A DNA stretch of 7,964 nt, taken from positions 1 through 7,964 of the forward strand of contig DATJSN010000096.1 of NCBI GenBank assembly GCA_035504095.1. The letters are read 5' to 3'. The translations under genes and the position numbers were made by a program. Origin of the DNA: DATJSN01 sp035504095. Lineage in GTDB: Bacteria > Planctomycetota > Phycisphaerae > WQYP01. Shown piece by piece: positions 1 through 5,766 of the stretch (its first letter is position 1; every line of letters begins with the position of its first letter). Under the pieces are notes generated by a model, which searched no databases, was not told the origin of the DNA, and worked only from the letters and a program-made list of their open reading frames with translations.

Positions 1-45
1 TGTGACAGTCTCAACGGACTCGATCACACTCGATCTGGCGCCGCT

Positions 46-94
46 GGTTGCTGTGCCTGGGGCTACGCTGCGCTTCGCCTCAGGCACAGCAACC
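46..94. repeat. 18-bp inverted repeat (long stem-loop), probably a dispersed intergenic element
   Basis: The arms at 46-63 and 77-94 are complementary over 18 positions. The only non-Watson-Crick pair is 60/80, which is G-U in a plus-strand RNA. The loop is 13 nt (64-76). No T-run follows on either side, so it does not look like an intrinsic terminator. It lies beyond the 3' end of the aldehyde dehydrogenase gene and could stabilise that transcript's end. Stems of this kind are often dispersed REP-like elements, but no second copy exists in this window, so that is inference. Confidence 0.7.
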
Positions 95-103
95 CTTTCT
101 ATT

Positions 104-121
104 GAACCATGTTTTTGGTTC
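104..121. other. small hairpin
   Basis: GAACCA (104-109) and TGGTTC (116-121) form a perfect 6-bp stem with a 6-nt loop. Reading plus, only three T's follow, and reading minus, none. It is at best a weak terminator or a spacer structure between the long stem at 46-94 and the periodic repeat at 140-203. Confidence 0.35.
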
Positions 122-139
122 TTTGGTAACATACAAGAT

Positions 140-203
140 CACAGAGAACTCAGAGGTGAAATATATACGATCTTGGCGATCTTCGCGTCTTGATGGTGAA
201 AAT
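140..203. repeat. degenerate 9-bp-period intergenic repeat
   Basis: Two blocks show 9-bp periodicity. The first is CACAGAGAA / CTCAGAGGT (140-157). The second is CGATCTTGG / CGATCTTCG / CGTCTTGAT / GGTGAAAAT (168-203). They are separated by an AT-rich decamer. From memory, similar CACAGAG plus CTTCGCGTCTTGGCGGTG intergenic strings occur in many environmental bacterial genomes, so I read this as a decayed copy of such a dispersed element. It ends 3 bp before the stop codon of the minus-strand aldehyde dehydrogenase. No protein-coding explanation is convincing. Confidence 0.5.
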
Positions 204-206
204 TAA

Positions 207-1634
207 TCAGTTTTTGCGGACAAGTAATGTTTTGAGTTCGGTCATGTGCTCGATCGCGAAGTGGACCCCTTCGCGTCCCAGGCCGGAATCTTTTACGCCA
301 CCGTAGGGCATCCCGTCCAGGCGCGTGGTGGGAACGTCGTTGATGATTACGCCTCCGACCTGAAGCTGTTCAAATGCTTTGCGGGCCTTTAATAGGTCGC
401 GGGTAAATAGTCCCGCCTGGAGTCCATAGCGGGAATCGTTGACTCTCCAGAGCATTTTTTCAAAGTCGGTGTAAGGTTCGATCACCGCGACAGGGCCAAA
501 GGCTTCTTCGCAGGCAATGCGCGAATCGGGAGAAACATCAGTTAATAGCGTGGGCTCATAGAACGCGCCGCGCCGCGAACCGCCGGTGAGTATTTTCGCC
601 CCCCCGCTGACGGCCTGAGAAACCCATTCCTCGATTCGCCGGGCGGCGGCTTCGTCAATCATGGGACCCACGTCAGTGGATTCATCCTCTGGCGAACCGG
701 CCACAAGCTTACGCGCGCGGGCGACAAGTTCAACGGTAAAGTTCTCGGCGATGGATTGATGAAGGAAAATCCGCTGCACGCTGATGCAGCTTTGGCCGGA
801 ATAGCCGAAGGCACCGGCGACAATTCGCTCAACGGCAGCGTCCAGATCGGCGTCCGGTTCAACAGCGACGGCACTGTTTGAACCTAATTCGAGGATGATT
901 TTCTTGCCTACGGCCAGGCGCTGCAGACCCCAGCCGACGGAAACCGAACCGGTAAAGGAAACGAGTTTAATGACCCGATCGAGGACCATCCGGGTGACGT
1001 TCTCGACGGGAGTGGGCAATATGCTCCAGGAGCCTGAGGGAAGGTCTGCACTGGCCAACAACTCGCCCAGCATCAACGCAGTAATTGGTGTGCGGTCGGA
1101 TGGTTTGAGAATAAACGGACAACCACAGGCGAGAGCCGGGGCGACTTTATGAGCCACGAGATTCAGCGGGAAATTAAACGGCGTAATGAACAGGCAAGGA
1201 CCAACGGGAAAACGCTCAACGACGCAATCATAATCCTTGCTTCGCGGGTCAATATCGACGGGCAACTGAACGCCTGCGACGCGGGTGGATTCTTCCATCG
1301 CCAGTCGAAACGTGGTCATGGCCCGTTCGACCTCGGCGCGGGCTGTGCGAATGGGTTTGCCTGCCTCAGCGGCGATGCAATACGCGAACTGGTCCTGCCG
1401 GGCTATAAGACCTTCGTAAACTTTGCGGCATATTTCCCGGCGCTGGTATCCCGACAGGCTCGCAAGTTTTCCGGCTGCATCCTGCAAAGCAAACATGGCC
1501 TGCTGAATGTGTTCGCTCTGGGCTTCGGCGATGCTGGCGATCACGGAGCCATTCCAAGGCGAGCGAATTTCCCGCCGTGGACCTTCAGTGGGCCGCCCAT
1601 AGAGCCAGAATGGATAGTGACGAGAAGCGGTCAT
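207..1634 (-). CDS. NAD(P)-dependent aldehyde dehydrogenase (ALDH superfamily, lactaldehyde/GapN-like branch)
   Basis: A complete ALDH of 475 residues, the usual family length, expected to oxidise an aldehyde to a carboxylate in the cytoplasm. Visible landmarks are TPFNFP with the oxyanion Asn154, the cofactor-binding Lys177 in LKPSD, FTGS at 227-230, and the general base Glu249 in LELGSNS. The catalytic Cys283 lies in GYSGQSCISVQR, EEAFGPV is at 376-382, and the C-terminal MPYGGVKDSGLGREG motif is present. The GSNS variant of the usual GGN/GGK, together with the NDVPTxRxDxMPYGG ending, resembles the ALDH21 / lactaldehyde / non-phosphorylating GAPDH branch from memory. Substrate cannot be assigned. 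The ATG at 1634 has only a weak GAGAG upstream. It begins 34 bp after the dsbD stop on the same strand, so it is probably read from the dsbD transcript. Confidence 0.93.
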   Translation of the reverse strand: MTASRHYPFWLYGRPTEGPRREIRSPWNGSVIASIAEAQSEHIQQAMFALQDAAGKLASLSGYQRREICRKVYEGLIARQDQFAYCIAAEAGKPIRTARAEVERAMTTFRLAMEESTRVAGVQLPVDIDPRSKDYDCVVERFPVGPCLFITPFNFPLNLVAHKVAPALACGCPFILKPSDRTPITALMLGELLASADLPSGSWSILPTPVENVTRMVLDRVIKLVSFTGSVSVGWGLQRLAVGKKIILELGSNSAVAVEPDADLDAAVERIVAGAFGYSGQSCISVQRIFLHQSIAENFTVELVARARKLVAGSPEDESTDVGPMIDEAAARRIEEWVSQAVSGGAKILTGGSRRGAFYEPTLLTDVSPDSRIACEEAFGPVAVIEPYTDFEKMLWRVNDSRYGLQAGLFTRDLLKARKAFEQLQVGGVIINDVPTTRLDGMPYGGVKDSGLGREGVHFAIEHMTELKTLLVRKN

Positions 1635-1668
1635 ATGAATTCTAAACTCTCAACTTTTTAACCAGAGC

Positions 1669-3600
1669 CTAGCTTTTCGCGGCATGAACGGCCTGGATTA
1701 CCGCGGAAGCAGAGTAAATATCCTGCAGAACTGCGGGCCGGTATAGATTATCCGGAGAGAAGATCGCCAGGAAGGGAATAGAACGTCCGCCAAGTTTTGA
1801 CAAAAAAGCCATGACTACCGGATCGTCCAGATCGGCCCGAAGCAATACGGCATTGCTTTCTTTGAAAGCGGATTTGACGGGCTGGGTGTTCAGCACAGCA
1901 GCTTCGACGAAGTGACAATTGATGCACCAGACCGCGGTGAAGTCAACGATCACCGGATGCCCCTGTTGTAATCCCACGTCAAGACGTGCGAGTGAAAAAT
2001 TCTGCCACGTGCCGCCAGTGATGATCGATGATCCCGGCGCAGTATTGTTATTTTCGTTTGTGTTTAGTCCGCCAAAACCGACCAGAACAACAACGCCGCA
2101 GATTACAGCCCATGCAAGTGCACCGGCACGGATTTTAAATACCTTTGCTGGCTCCATGGAAGGTGTGGGTATGCGGCCCCAGATCCAGCAAGCTACGATG
2201 AGAATCAGTGCAAGACAACATCCGATGACAGCCTGGTGCGGGGTTGGGACACTAAACAAAAGAAACGCGGCAACGCCAAGCATGACGACGCCGAGGAACA
2301 TTTTCAGCCCTTCCATCCAGCGACCGGGTCGCGGCAGATGTTCGAGCAGGCTGGGAAATGCTGCAAGGAGGATGTATGGCGTGGCCATACCCACACCGAT
2401 AAGCATGAGAAATATCACCATGACCGGCACGGCCTGAACCAGCGCCCATTGGAGCATAGGACCCAGATATGGCGCGCTGCATGGCGTGGCCAGAAGCGTA
2501 GCCAGAAGCCCCATAGAATATGAACCGATCCAGCCGGTGCGAGGTTTATCGACGGCATAAACGGCACGTGGTGTTTGAATGGTCCAGACGTTGAGCATGG
2601 AAAGAGCCAATACCAGAACAATTAGTGCCATGGTGATCAGGAAAACAGGGCTGCTGAACTGCATGCCGTAGATAAGCTCGTGGGAAGTTATAGCTCGATA
2701 AGCCCCCATCGCCAGAGCGAGAAAGGCAAAAAGTGAAATCACACCCAATGCAAATACCAGGGAATGCAGAATGGCCCGACGGCGATCTCCCTGGGCTTGC
2801 TGAAGCAGGGAAAGAACTTTAAGTGGGACGACGGGCAAAACACAAGGCATAAGATTGAGAATAAGTCCGCCCAAAAGAGCGAAAATGACCAGCAGCCACA
2901 ATGGTAACCGGGTATAAGCGACGTGGTAAGGACGTGCATTAATGGCGGCGATAGCGGCCTGCTGCTGAGGCGTTAGAGAAGAGTTCGCGGACTGCGGCGT
3001 GGATATGATGGGTACGGACTCAGCGGGTGCAGTTGCCGGCGGCGACGAATTGCCGGCGCTGATAACCAGGTCGCCGGATAAAGTTTGCGTTTGCGGAATC
3101 AGGCAAGTCTGGTCGTTGCACATCTGAGTGAGCAATGAAACAGTAATGTGCCGGGGACCAGGAACGGCGGAAGACAAAACCGCAAATGGAACGGTAATGG
3201 TCGCATTATTTTCATAAACGGACAGTTGGCCGGATGAAGACATTAACGGCGAAACAGAAACGATTTGTGCGGGCGGGTAAACCACAGGATCGAAGCTAAT
3301 ACCGGGGGCGGGAGATATCGTAACTTTGGTGGCAATCAAACTTGGATCCAACGGATGAGCGCTCTGAATGTGATATCCAGCGGGAATATTAATGGATATT
3401 TGGAGCTTGCCGGACGAACCTGCTGAAACAGAAGCGGGGACGGCTGTCATTTGCGCCTGGGTCGCGAGGTATTGGGCGCGGCAAACGCCACAGCAACAAA
3501 TGGATAAGAAAAATAAGAACGTAAAAAAAAGGTTGGATTCGGTGGCTTTAGATAGTCGGCTTGAGGATAGCAAGCGCCGTGGCATCAAGATTTTTCTCAC
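1669..3600 (-). CDS. dsbD: DsbD-type thiol:disulfide interchange protein (cytochrome c biogenesis transmembrane reductase)
   Basis: DsbD passes electrons from cytoplasmic thioredoxin across the inner membrane to periplasmic thiol proteins. All three modules are present in 643 residues. A signal peptide spans about 22-42, probably cut after CRA. The periplasmic N-terminal domain spans about 45-182 and carries the Cys161-Cys166 pair (CNDQTC). A membrane domain of about eight helices spans 232-510, with its redox cysteines at 253 (LMPCVLP) and 374 (ATPCSAP). The C-terminal thioredoxin-like domain spans about 527-643, with Cys559/Cys562 (VWCINC) and a cis-proline at 609 (SIPF). All six redox cysteines are intact. 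The start is GTG at 3600, with AAAGG only 3 nt upstream. An in-frame ATG at 3585 is a credible alternative that still keeps the signal peptide. The aldehyde dehydrogenase follows after 34 bp. Confidence 0.93.
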   Translation of the reverse strand: MRKILMPRRLLSSSRLSKATESNLFFTFLFFLSICCCGVCRAQYLATQAQMTAVPASVSAGSSGKLQISINIPAGYHIQSAHPLDPSLIATKVTISPAPGISFDPVVYPPAQIVSVSPLMSSSGQLSVYENNATITVPFAVLSSAVPGPRHITVSLLTQMCNDQTCLIPQTQTLSGDLVISAGNSSPPATAPAESVPIISTPQSANSSLTPQQQAAIAAINARPYHVAYTRLPLWLLVIFALLGGLILNLMPCVLPVVPLKVLSLLQQAQGDRRRAILHSLVFALGVISLFAFLALAMGAYRAITSHELIYGMQFSSPVFLITMALIVLVLALSMLNVWTIQTPRAVYAVDKPRTGWIGSYSMGLLATLLATPCSAPYLGPMLQWALVQAVPVMVIFLMLIGVGMATPYILLAAFPSLLEHLPRPGRWMEGLKMFLGVVMLGVAAFLLFSVPTPHQAVIGCCLALILIVACWIWGRIPTPSMEPAKVFKIRAGALAWAVICGVVVLVGFGGLNTNENNNTAPGSSIITGGTWQNFSLARLDVGLQQGHPVIVDFTAVWCINCHFVEAAVLNTQPVKSAFKESNAVLLRADLDDPVVMAFLSKLGGRSIPFLAIFSPDNLYRPAVLQDIYSASAVIQAVHAAKS

Positions 3601-3624
3601 ACGCCTTTAACACAAACCGTCGGA

Positions 3625-3651
3625 ATTATAGCAAAGAGGGGAAAAGGACAA
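3625..3651 (-). promoter_or_regulatory. predicted dsbD promoter
   Basis: On the minus strand a perfect TATAAT lies at 3630-3625. Upstream is TTGTCC (3651-3646), with a rather short 15-bp spacer. The predicted transcript would start near 3618, leaving a leader of about 18 nt before the GTG. The inverted repeat AAAGAG/CTCTTT (3633-3638 and 3653-3658) spans the -35 and spacer and could be an operator. The rest of the 3601-3737 gap shows no other feature beyond a small AGAAT-C-ATTCT palindrome touching the HTH gene stop. Confidence 0.5.
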
Positions 3652-3737
3652 TCTCTTTTGGTGGACGATGTTTTTTGGCAGACACAGAAAATTTACCGGT
3701 GCTATTCGAACGAAGCAATTATTATTCAGAATCATTC

Positions 3738-4052
3738 TTACGGTTTGTCGACTTTTTTTTCCGGTAATTCACCGACAATGTAATTCAATGTGCTGATTTT
3801 GAATTCCTCAGGTTCACCGCGGATCAGCCAAAGCAGCGGCGCACCGCTTACTTTAGAGGCCAAGTCCAGAACCTCGATGGGTGGAACGCGTCCCTTCTCA
3901 TAATAATTGTACGTAGATGGGGACAATCCCAGGAGATATGCGAAACGGGACTGACCACGGCGGCCGCAAACCTGCACCCGCACCTGTCTGAGCCGTTCGC
4001 AAATCTGGGCGTAGTTGCCCGCGAGATTCGTCTGGGGAACCAAGATACTCAC
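3738..4052 (-). CDS. small XRE-type helix-turn-helix DNA-binding protein
   Basis: A 104-residue protein that is almost entirely one HTH domain. Helix 1 is about 13-28 and helix 2 about 35-42 (SRFAYLLG). The recognition helix is about 44-54 (SPSTYNYYEKG), followed by helices at 59-68 and 72-79. The order fits the XRE/Cro fold; the tyrosine-rich recognition helix is unusual. No ligand or enzymatic domain is visible, and the acidic-to-basic tail (85-104) is unassigned. The GTG start at 4052 is well supported: AGGAG (4065-4061) lies 8 nt upstream, and an in-frame TGA two codons before excludes a longer protein. It sits between the phosphotransferase and dsbD, each with its own promoter-like sequence, so its target is unknown. 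Self-regulation or control of dsbD would be natural guesses. Confidence 0.8.
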   Translation of the reverse strand: MSILVPQTNLAGNYAQICERLRQVRVQVCGRRGQSRFAYLLGLSPSTYNYYEKGRVPPIEVLDLASKVSGAPLLWLIRGEPEEFKISTLNYIVGELPEKKVDKP

Positions 4053-4060
4053 TTGTCACA

Positions 4061-4119
4061 CTCCTGTGCAAAGCACGATGCGCAACCCACTGGCAGCCAG
4101 GAGTAATACTTCGCTCCTG
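4061..4119 (-). promoter_or_regulatory. structured leader of the HTH gene with SD / anti-SD / anti-anti-SD elements
   Basis: Read as minus-strand RNA, CAGGAG (4119-4114) is followed by CTCCTG (4103-4098), and a second CAGGAG (4066-4061) serves as the Shine-Dalgarno. The middle element can pair with either copy. Pairing is 6 bp plus a G-U with the first copy, or 7 bp (ACUCCUG/CAGGAGU) with the SD. The first copy lies at the extreme 5' end of the predicted transcript. A small GTGC-TTT-GCAC hairpin sits just before the SD. Sequence complementarity is seen directly; switching is inference. Confidence 0.4.
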
Positions 4120-4125
4120 ACTACT

Positions 4126-4153
4126 ATTCTACAAAAATCATATAGATATACAA
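4126..4153 (-). promoter_or_regulatory. predicted promoter of the HTH gene
   Basis: Minus strand: -10 TAGAAT (4131-4126, 5 of 6 to consensus), with -35 TTGTAT (4153-4148, 3 of 6) and a 16-bp spacer. Predicted start near 4119 gives a leader of about 67 nt. Upstream, GTTAAT (4165-4170) and ATTAAC (4187-4192) form an inverted pair with centres 22 bp apart, a spacing suited to a dimeric regulator. Confidence 0.4.
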
Positions 4154-4236
4154 ACTCTGCGAATGTTAATATGCGGATTGCGGCACATTAACCTAAATAT
4201 CCACAAAGCTGTTAATCCTCCCTGTCCCTGTGGCGG

Positions 4237-4305
4237 CCGGCCTCATCTGAACGGCAGAGGCTGGTGGGTGCAGCAACCGGGACCATACCCGGAAAATGCG
4301 ATTTT
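4237..4305. other. cluster of three hairpins in the gap between the HTH gene and the phosphotransferase
   Basis: Three consecutive stems occur in about 70 bp. CCGGCCTC/GAGGCTGG (4237-4244, 4257-4264) has 8 pairs including one G-U. CCGGG/CCCGG (4277-4281, 4288-4292) has 5 pairs. AAAAT-GCG-ATTTT (4293-4305) is perfect. The gap is not AT-rich like the neighbouring promoter DNA. It could be the 3' untranslated region of the phosphotransferase mRNA, a small RNA, or chance structure. I could not match it to any riboswitch or RNA family I know. Confidence 0.35.
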
Positions 4306-4320
4306 GTGACTTTTCATGGA

Positions 4321-4371
4321 GAAAGGCATTATTTTATTAGTTTAGTTCGAAACTAATTGAATAAGCCTTTC
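4321..4371. terminator. long hairpin overlapping the phosphotransferase stop codon
   Basis: Arms 4321-4343 and 4350-4371 pair over about 21 bp, with a bulge at A4328, a T/T mismatch at 4335/4358, one wobble and a 6-nt loop. The outer part is GAAAGGC/GCCTTTC and the inner part TTAGTTT/AAACTAA. The stop codon (4344-4342) and the last codons of the phosphotransferase lie inside it. No clear T-run follows on the minus side, so it may work as a transcript-end stabiliser or Rho-assisted end and not as a classical intrinsic terminator. Confidence 0.4.
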
Positions 4372-5382
4372 CACGTTTTCCTGCACCCATCTTACCTTTC
4401 TCTCTATCATTTTCAAGAATCCTAATCCCTCTATACGACCAAATGATCCGGTCGCCGCAACATGAAAGGCACTCTCGGCCACCATGGCTTCTATCATCAG
4501 CCAGGGAATAGTCTGGAGTTCGGCGACGCTGATCATATCGACAGAATCGTAACCACGAATAAAACGATTGAAGCGTGTTTCATCGACGTGGTCGGGCCAG
4601 GTGCTGGGATCATCCCCGCCGCCGATGATGGAAAATTGCAACACCCCGTTGGCCAGGTCAATAATCCGCTGTTGGAGACGCGCGGAATCATAATCGATGA
4701 CCGCAACTACTTTTTGATTGCGAAAAAGCATATTTCCTGGATGCCAGTCGCAATGGACGATCTGCAGCGGCCAGTCGGCCAAACCCAGTTTATTCACATG
4801 GTCGGCTGCTTCGACGTAGGCACTTCGCAGCACTTCCAGAGTGGAGCCGACAACGGCGGTTTCGCCGCTGGCGACGCTGGTTTTGCCCACAACGTCGGGT
4901 ATCTGATCTAAAGAGGTGTTAATTTGACGCGAATTATGATAGCTGCCGGTGGGCGGTTCGTACTCCGGCGTATAATCGCGTAGAAGCTTGTGATACAGGG
5001 CAAGAATGCGCGCCGAATCGCCGGTGGCTTCGAGGGAATTGTCGTAACCCGTTCCGCGGATATATTCAAAAAGTTCGTAAATCGTATTGAACATCTGAAG
5101 CATGGAATTATTTTCCCGGCGCGTGCCGATCAGATGCGGCAATGGGAATTGTTTTTCCGCAAGATAAAGCTGCAACGCATGGCAGAAGGCGACTTTAAAA
5201 GGATCATCCTTACCGCGGGCACGGCGTTTTAGAAGATATTCGCCCTTTTCACTGCGAATTAAAAGCTTGGGCGCCTTGCGCGAACCGCGCGGAAATTCCT
5301 TGATGGTATCAATCACCCCAATGTCATAGTGGCTGAGCACGATGGCAAGTTCGTCAGCGTTGAATTTTTCTCGTTCGCTCAT
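4342..5382 (-). CDS. APH/ChoK-fold phosphotransferase (aminoglycoside phosphotransferase-like kinase)
   Basis: A 346-residue small-molecule or protein kinase of the APH superfamily, which transfers the gamma-phosphate of ATP. The N-lobe carries a likely ATP-binding lysine in YLLKRR (about 52). The catalytic loop is at 210-217 (HCDWHPGN), with catalytic Asp212 and Asn217. The metal-binding aspartate is Asp230 in VIDYD, replacing the DFG-like motif. All key residues are present, so it should be active. The N-terminal half (FPRGSRKAPKLL, PFKVAFCHALQLYL) resembles homoserine kinase/CotS-like members more than true resistance enzymes, so antibiotic resistance should not be assumed. The ATG at 5382 has no good SD, but an in-frame TAA two codons upstream fixes it as the earliest ATG. 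It has its own promoter-like sequence and a leader of about 130 nt with two hairpins. Substrate is unknown. Confidence 0.85.
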   Translation of the reverse strand: MSEREKFNADELAIVLSHYDIGVIDTIKEFPRGSRKAPKLLIRSEKGEYLLKRRARGKDDPFKVAFCHALQLYLAEKQFPLPHLIGTRRENNSMLQMFNTIYELFEYIRGTGYDNSLEATGDSARILALYHKLLRDYTPEYEPPTGSYHNSRQINTSLDQIPDVVGKTSVASGETAVVGSTLEVLRSAYVEAADHVNKLGLADWPLQIVHCDWHPGNMLFRNQKVVAVIDYDSARLQQRIIDLANGVLQFSIIGGGDDPSTWPDHVDETRFNRFIRGYDSVDMISVAELQTIPWLMIEAMVAESAFHVAATGSFGRIEGLGFLKMIERKVRWVQENVERLIQLVSN

Positions 5383-5415
5383 TGCTTAGAGTCTCTGAAA
5401 TTGATTTTACTTACT

Positions 5416-5461
5416 CTGCGTCACGCGTGCACTTAACGCAGAAAATTCCGGCGAACCGGAA
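5416..5461 (-). promoter_or_regulatory. hairpins in the phosphotransferase leader, possible attenuator
   Basis: On the minus strand TTCCGG-TTCG-CCGGAA (5461-5446) is a perfect 6-bp stem with a UUCG loop, followed immediately by TTTT. Downstream, CTGCGT (5441-5436) pairs with ACGCAG (5421-5416), enclosing the 8-bp palindrome CACGCGTG (5429-5422). The first hairpin plus four T's resembles a weak terminator placed about 65 nt before the start codon. Both lie inside the transcript predicted from the promoter at 5520-5547. Confidence 0.35.
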
Positions 5462-5519
5462 CCCGTAAAAATTATGAAATTGGTCCAGAACTAAACCACT
5501 CATAAAACGTGGTGTGGAG

Positions 5520-5547
5520 ATAGTACTCATGTCAAACAAAGTGTCAA
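5520..5547 (-). promoter_or_regulatory. predicted phosphotransferase promoter
   Basis: Minus strand: a perfect TTGACA (5547-5542), a 16-bp spacer and TACTAT (5525-5520, 4 of 6). Predicted start near 5513. The TTGACA hexamer is the second of two TGTCAA direct copies on the plus strand (5530-5535 and 5542-5547), 12 bp apart. An ACCAC/GTGGT inverted repeat (5495-5499, 5509-5513) sits at the expected start point. The rest of the 384-bp gap 5383-5766 is AT-rich without further genes that I can support. Confidence 0.5.
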
Positions 5548-5672
5548 TCAAAATTCACAATTTATTATTTTAGATGCCACCCTTAACATTTATAAACACA
5601 ATTTATATTAACATGATGACGAAAATTGGTTTTTGGATGAATTTTGTAAAAAAGCCTTCCTCGACTGGTGAG

Positions 5673-5700
5673 TTGGGTGCTGGACACCTATTCAGATAAT
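5673..5700 (+). promoter_or_regulatory. predicted lipoprotein promoter
   Basis: -10 GATAAT at 5695-5700 (5 of 6), with -35 TTGGGT at 5673-5678 (3 of 6) and a 16-bp spacer. It would give a leader of about 60 nt ending in the ribosome binding site AAGGAG at 5750-5755. The -35 is poor, so an activator or another sigma factor is possible. Confidence 0.35.
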
Positions 5701-5766
5701 GTCTCATTTTCCCGGTGCTATTGTCTTTAGCAACCAGTATATTTCACTTAAGGAGTTACAAATTAC

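Noticed and set aside
18..35. ACTCGATC direct repeat with 10-bp period
   Set aside because: Only two short copies; no context to give it meaning.
2..193. 63-codon plus-strand open frame
   Set aside because: It runs through the 18-bp stem and the 9-bp repeat, has no visible ribosome binding site in the window, and shows no domain. Only a tail of an upstream gene could be hidden here and it cannot be shown.
1149..1661. 170-codon plus-strand frame opposite the aldehyde dehydrogenase
   Set aside because: Antisense shadow; the minus-strand protein shows all ALDH motifs through this region.
1919..2437. 172-codon plus-strand frame opposite dsbD
   Set aside because: Shadow of the DsbD membrane and thioredoxin domains.
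4201..4320. Known riboswitch (TPP, cobalamin, glycine, SAM or c-di-GMP type) or SRP/6S RNA
   Set aside because: Hairpins are present but none of the conserved core sequences of these families could be found on either strand.
4342..5382. Aminoglycoside resistance gene
   Set aside because: Only the general APH-fold kinase motifs are present; the N-terminal half looks like other small-molecule kinases and no resistance context is seen.
5613..5699. 28-codon frame starting MMTKIGFW, with several lysines
   Set aside because: No ribosome binding site and it overlaps the predicted lipoprotein promoter; likely chance.
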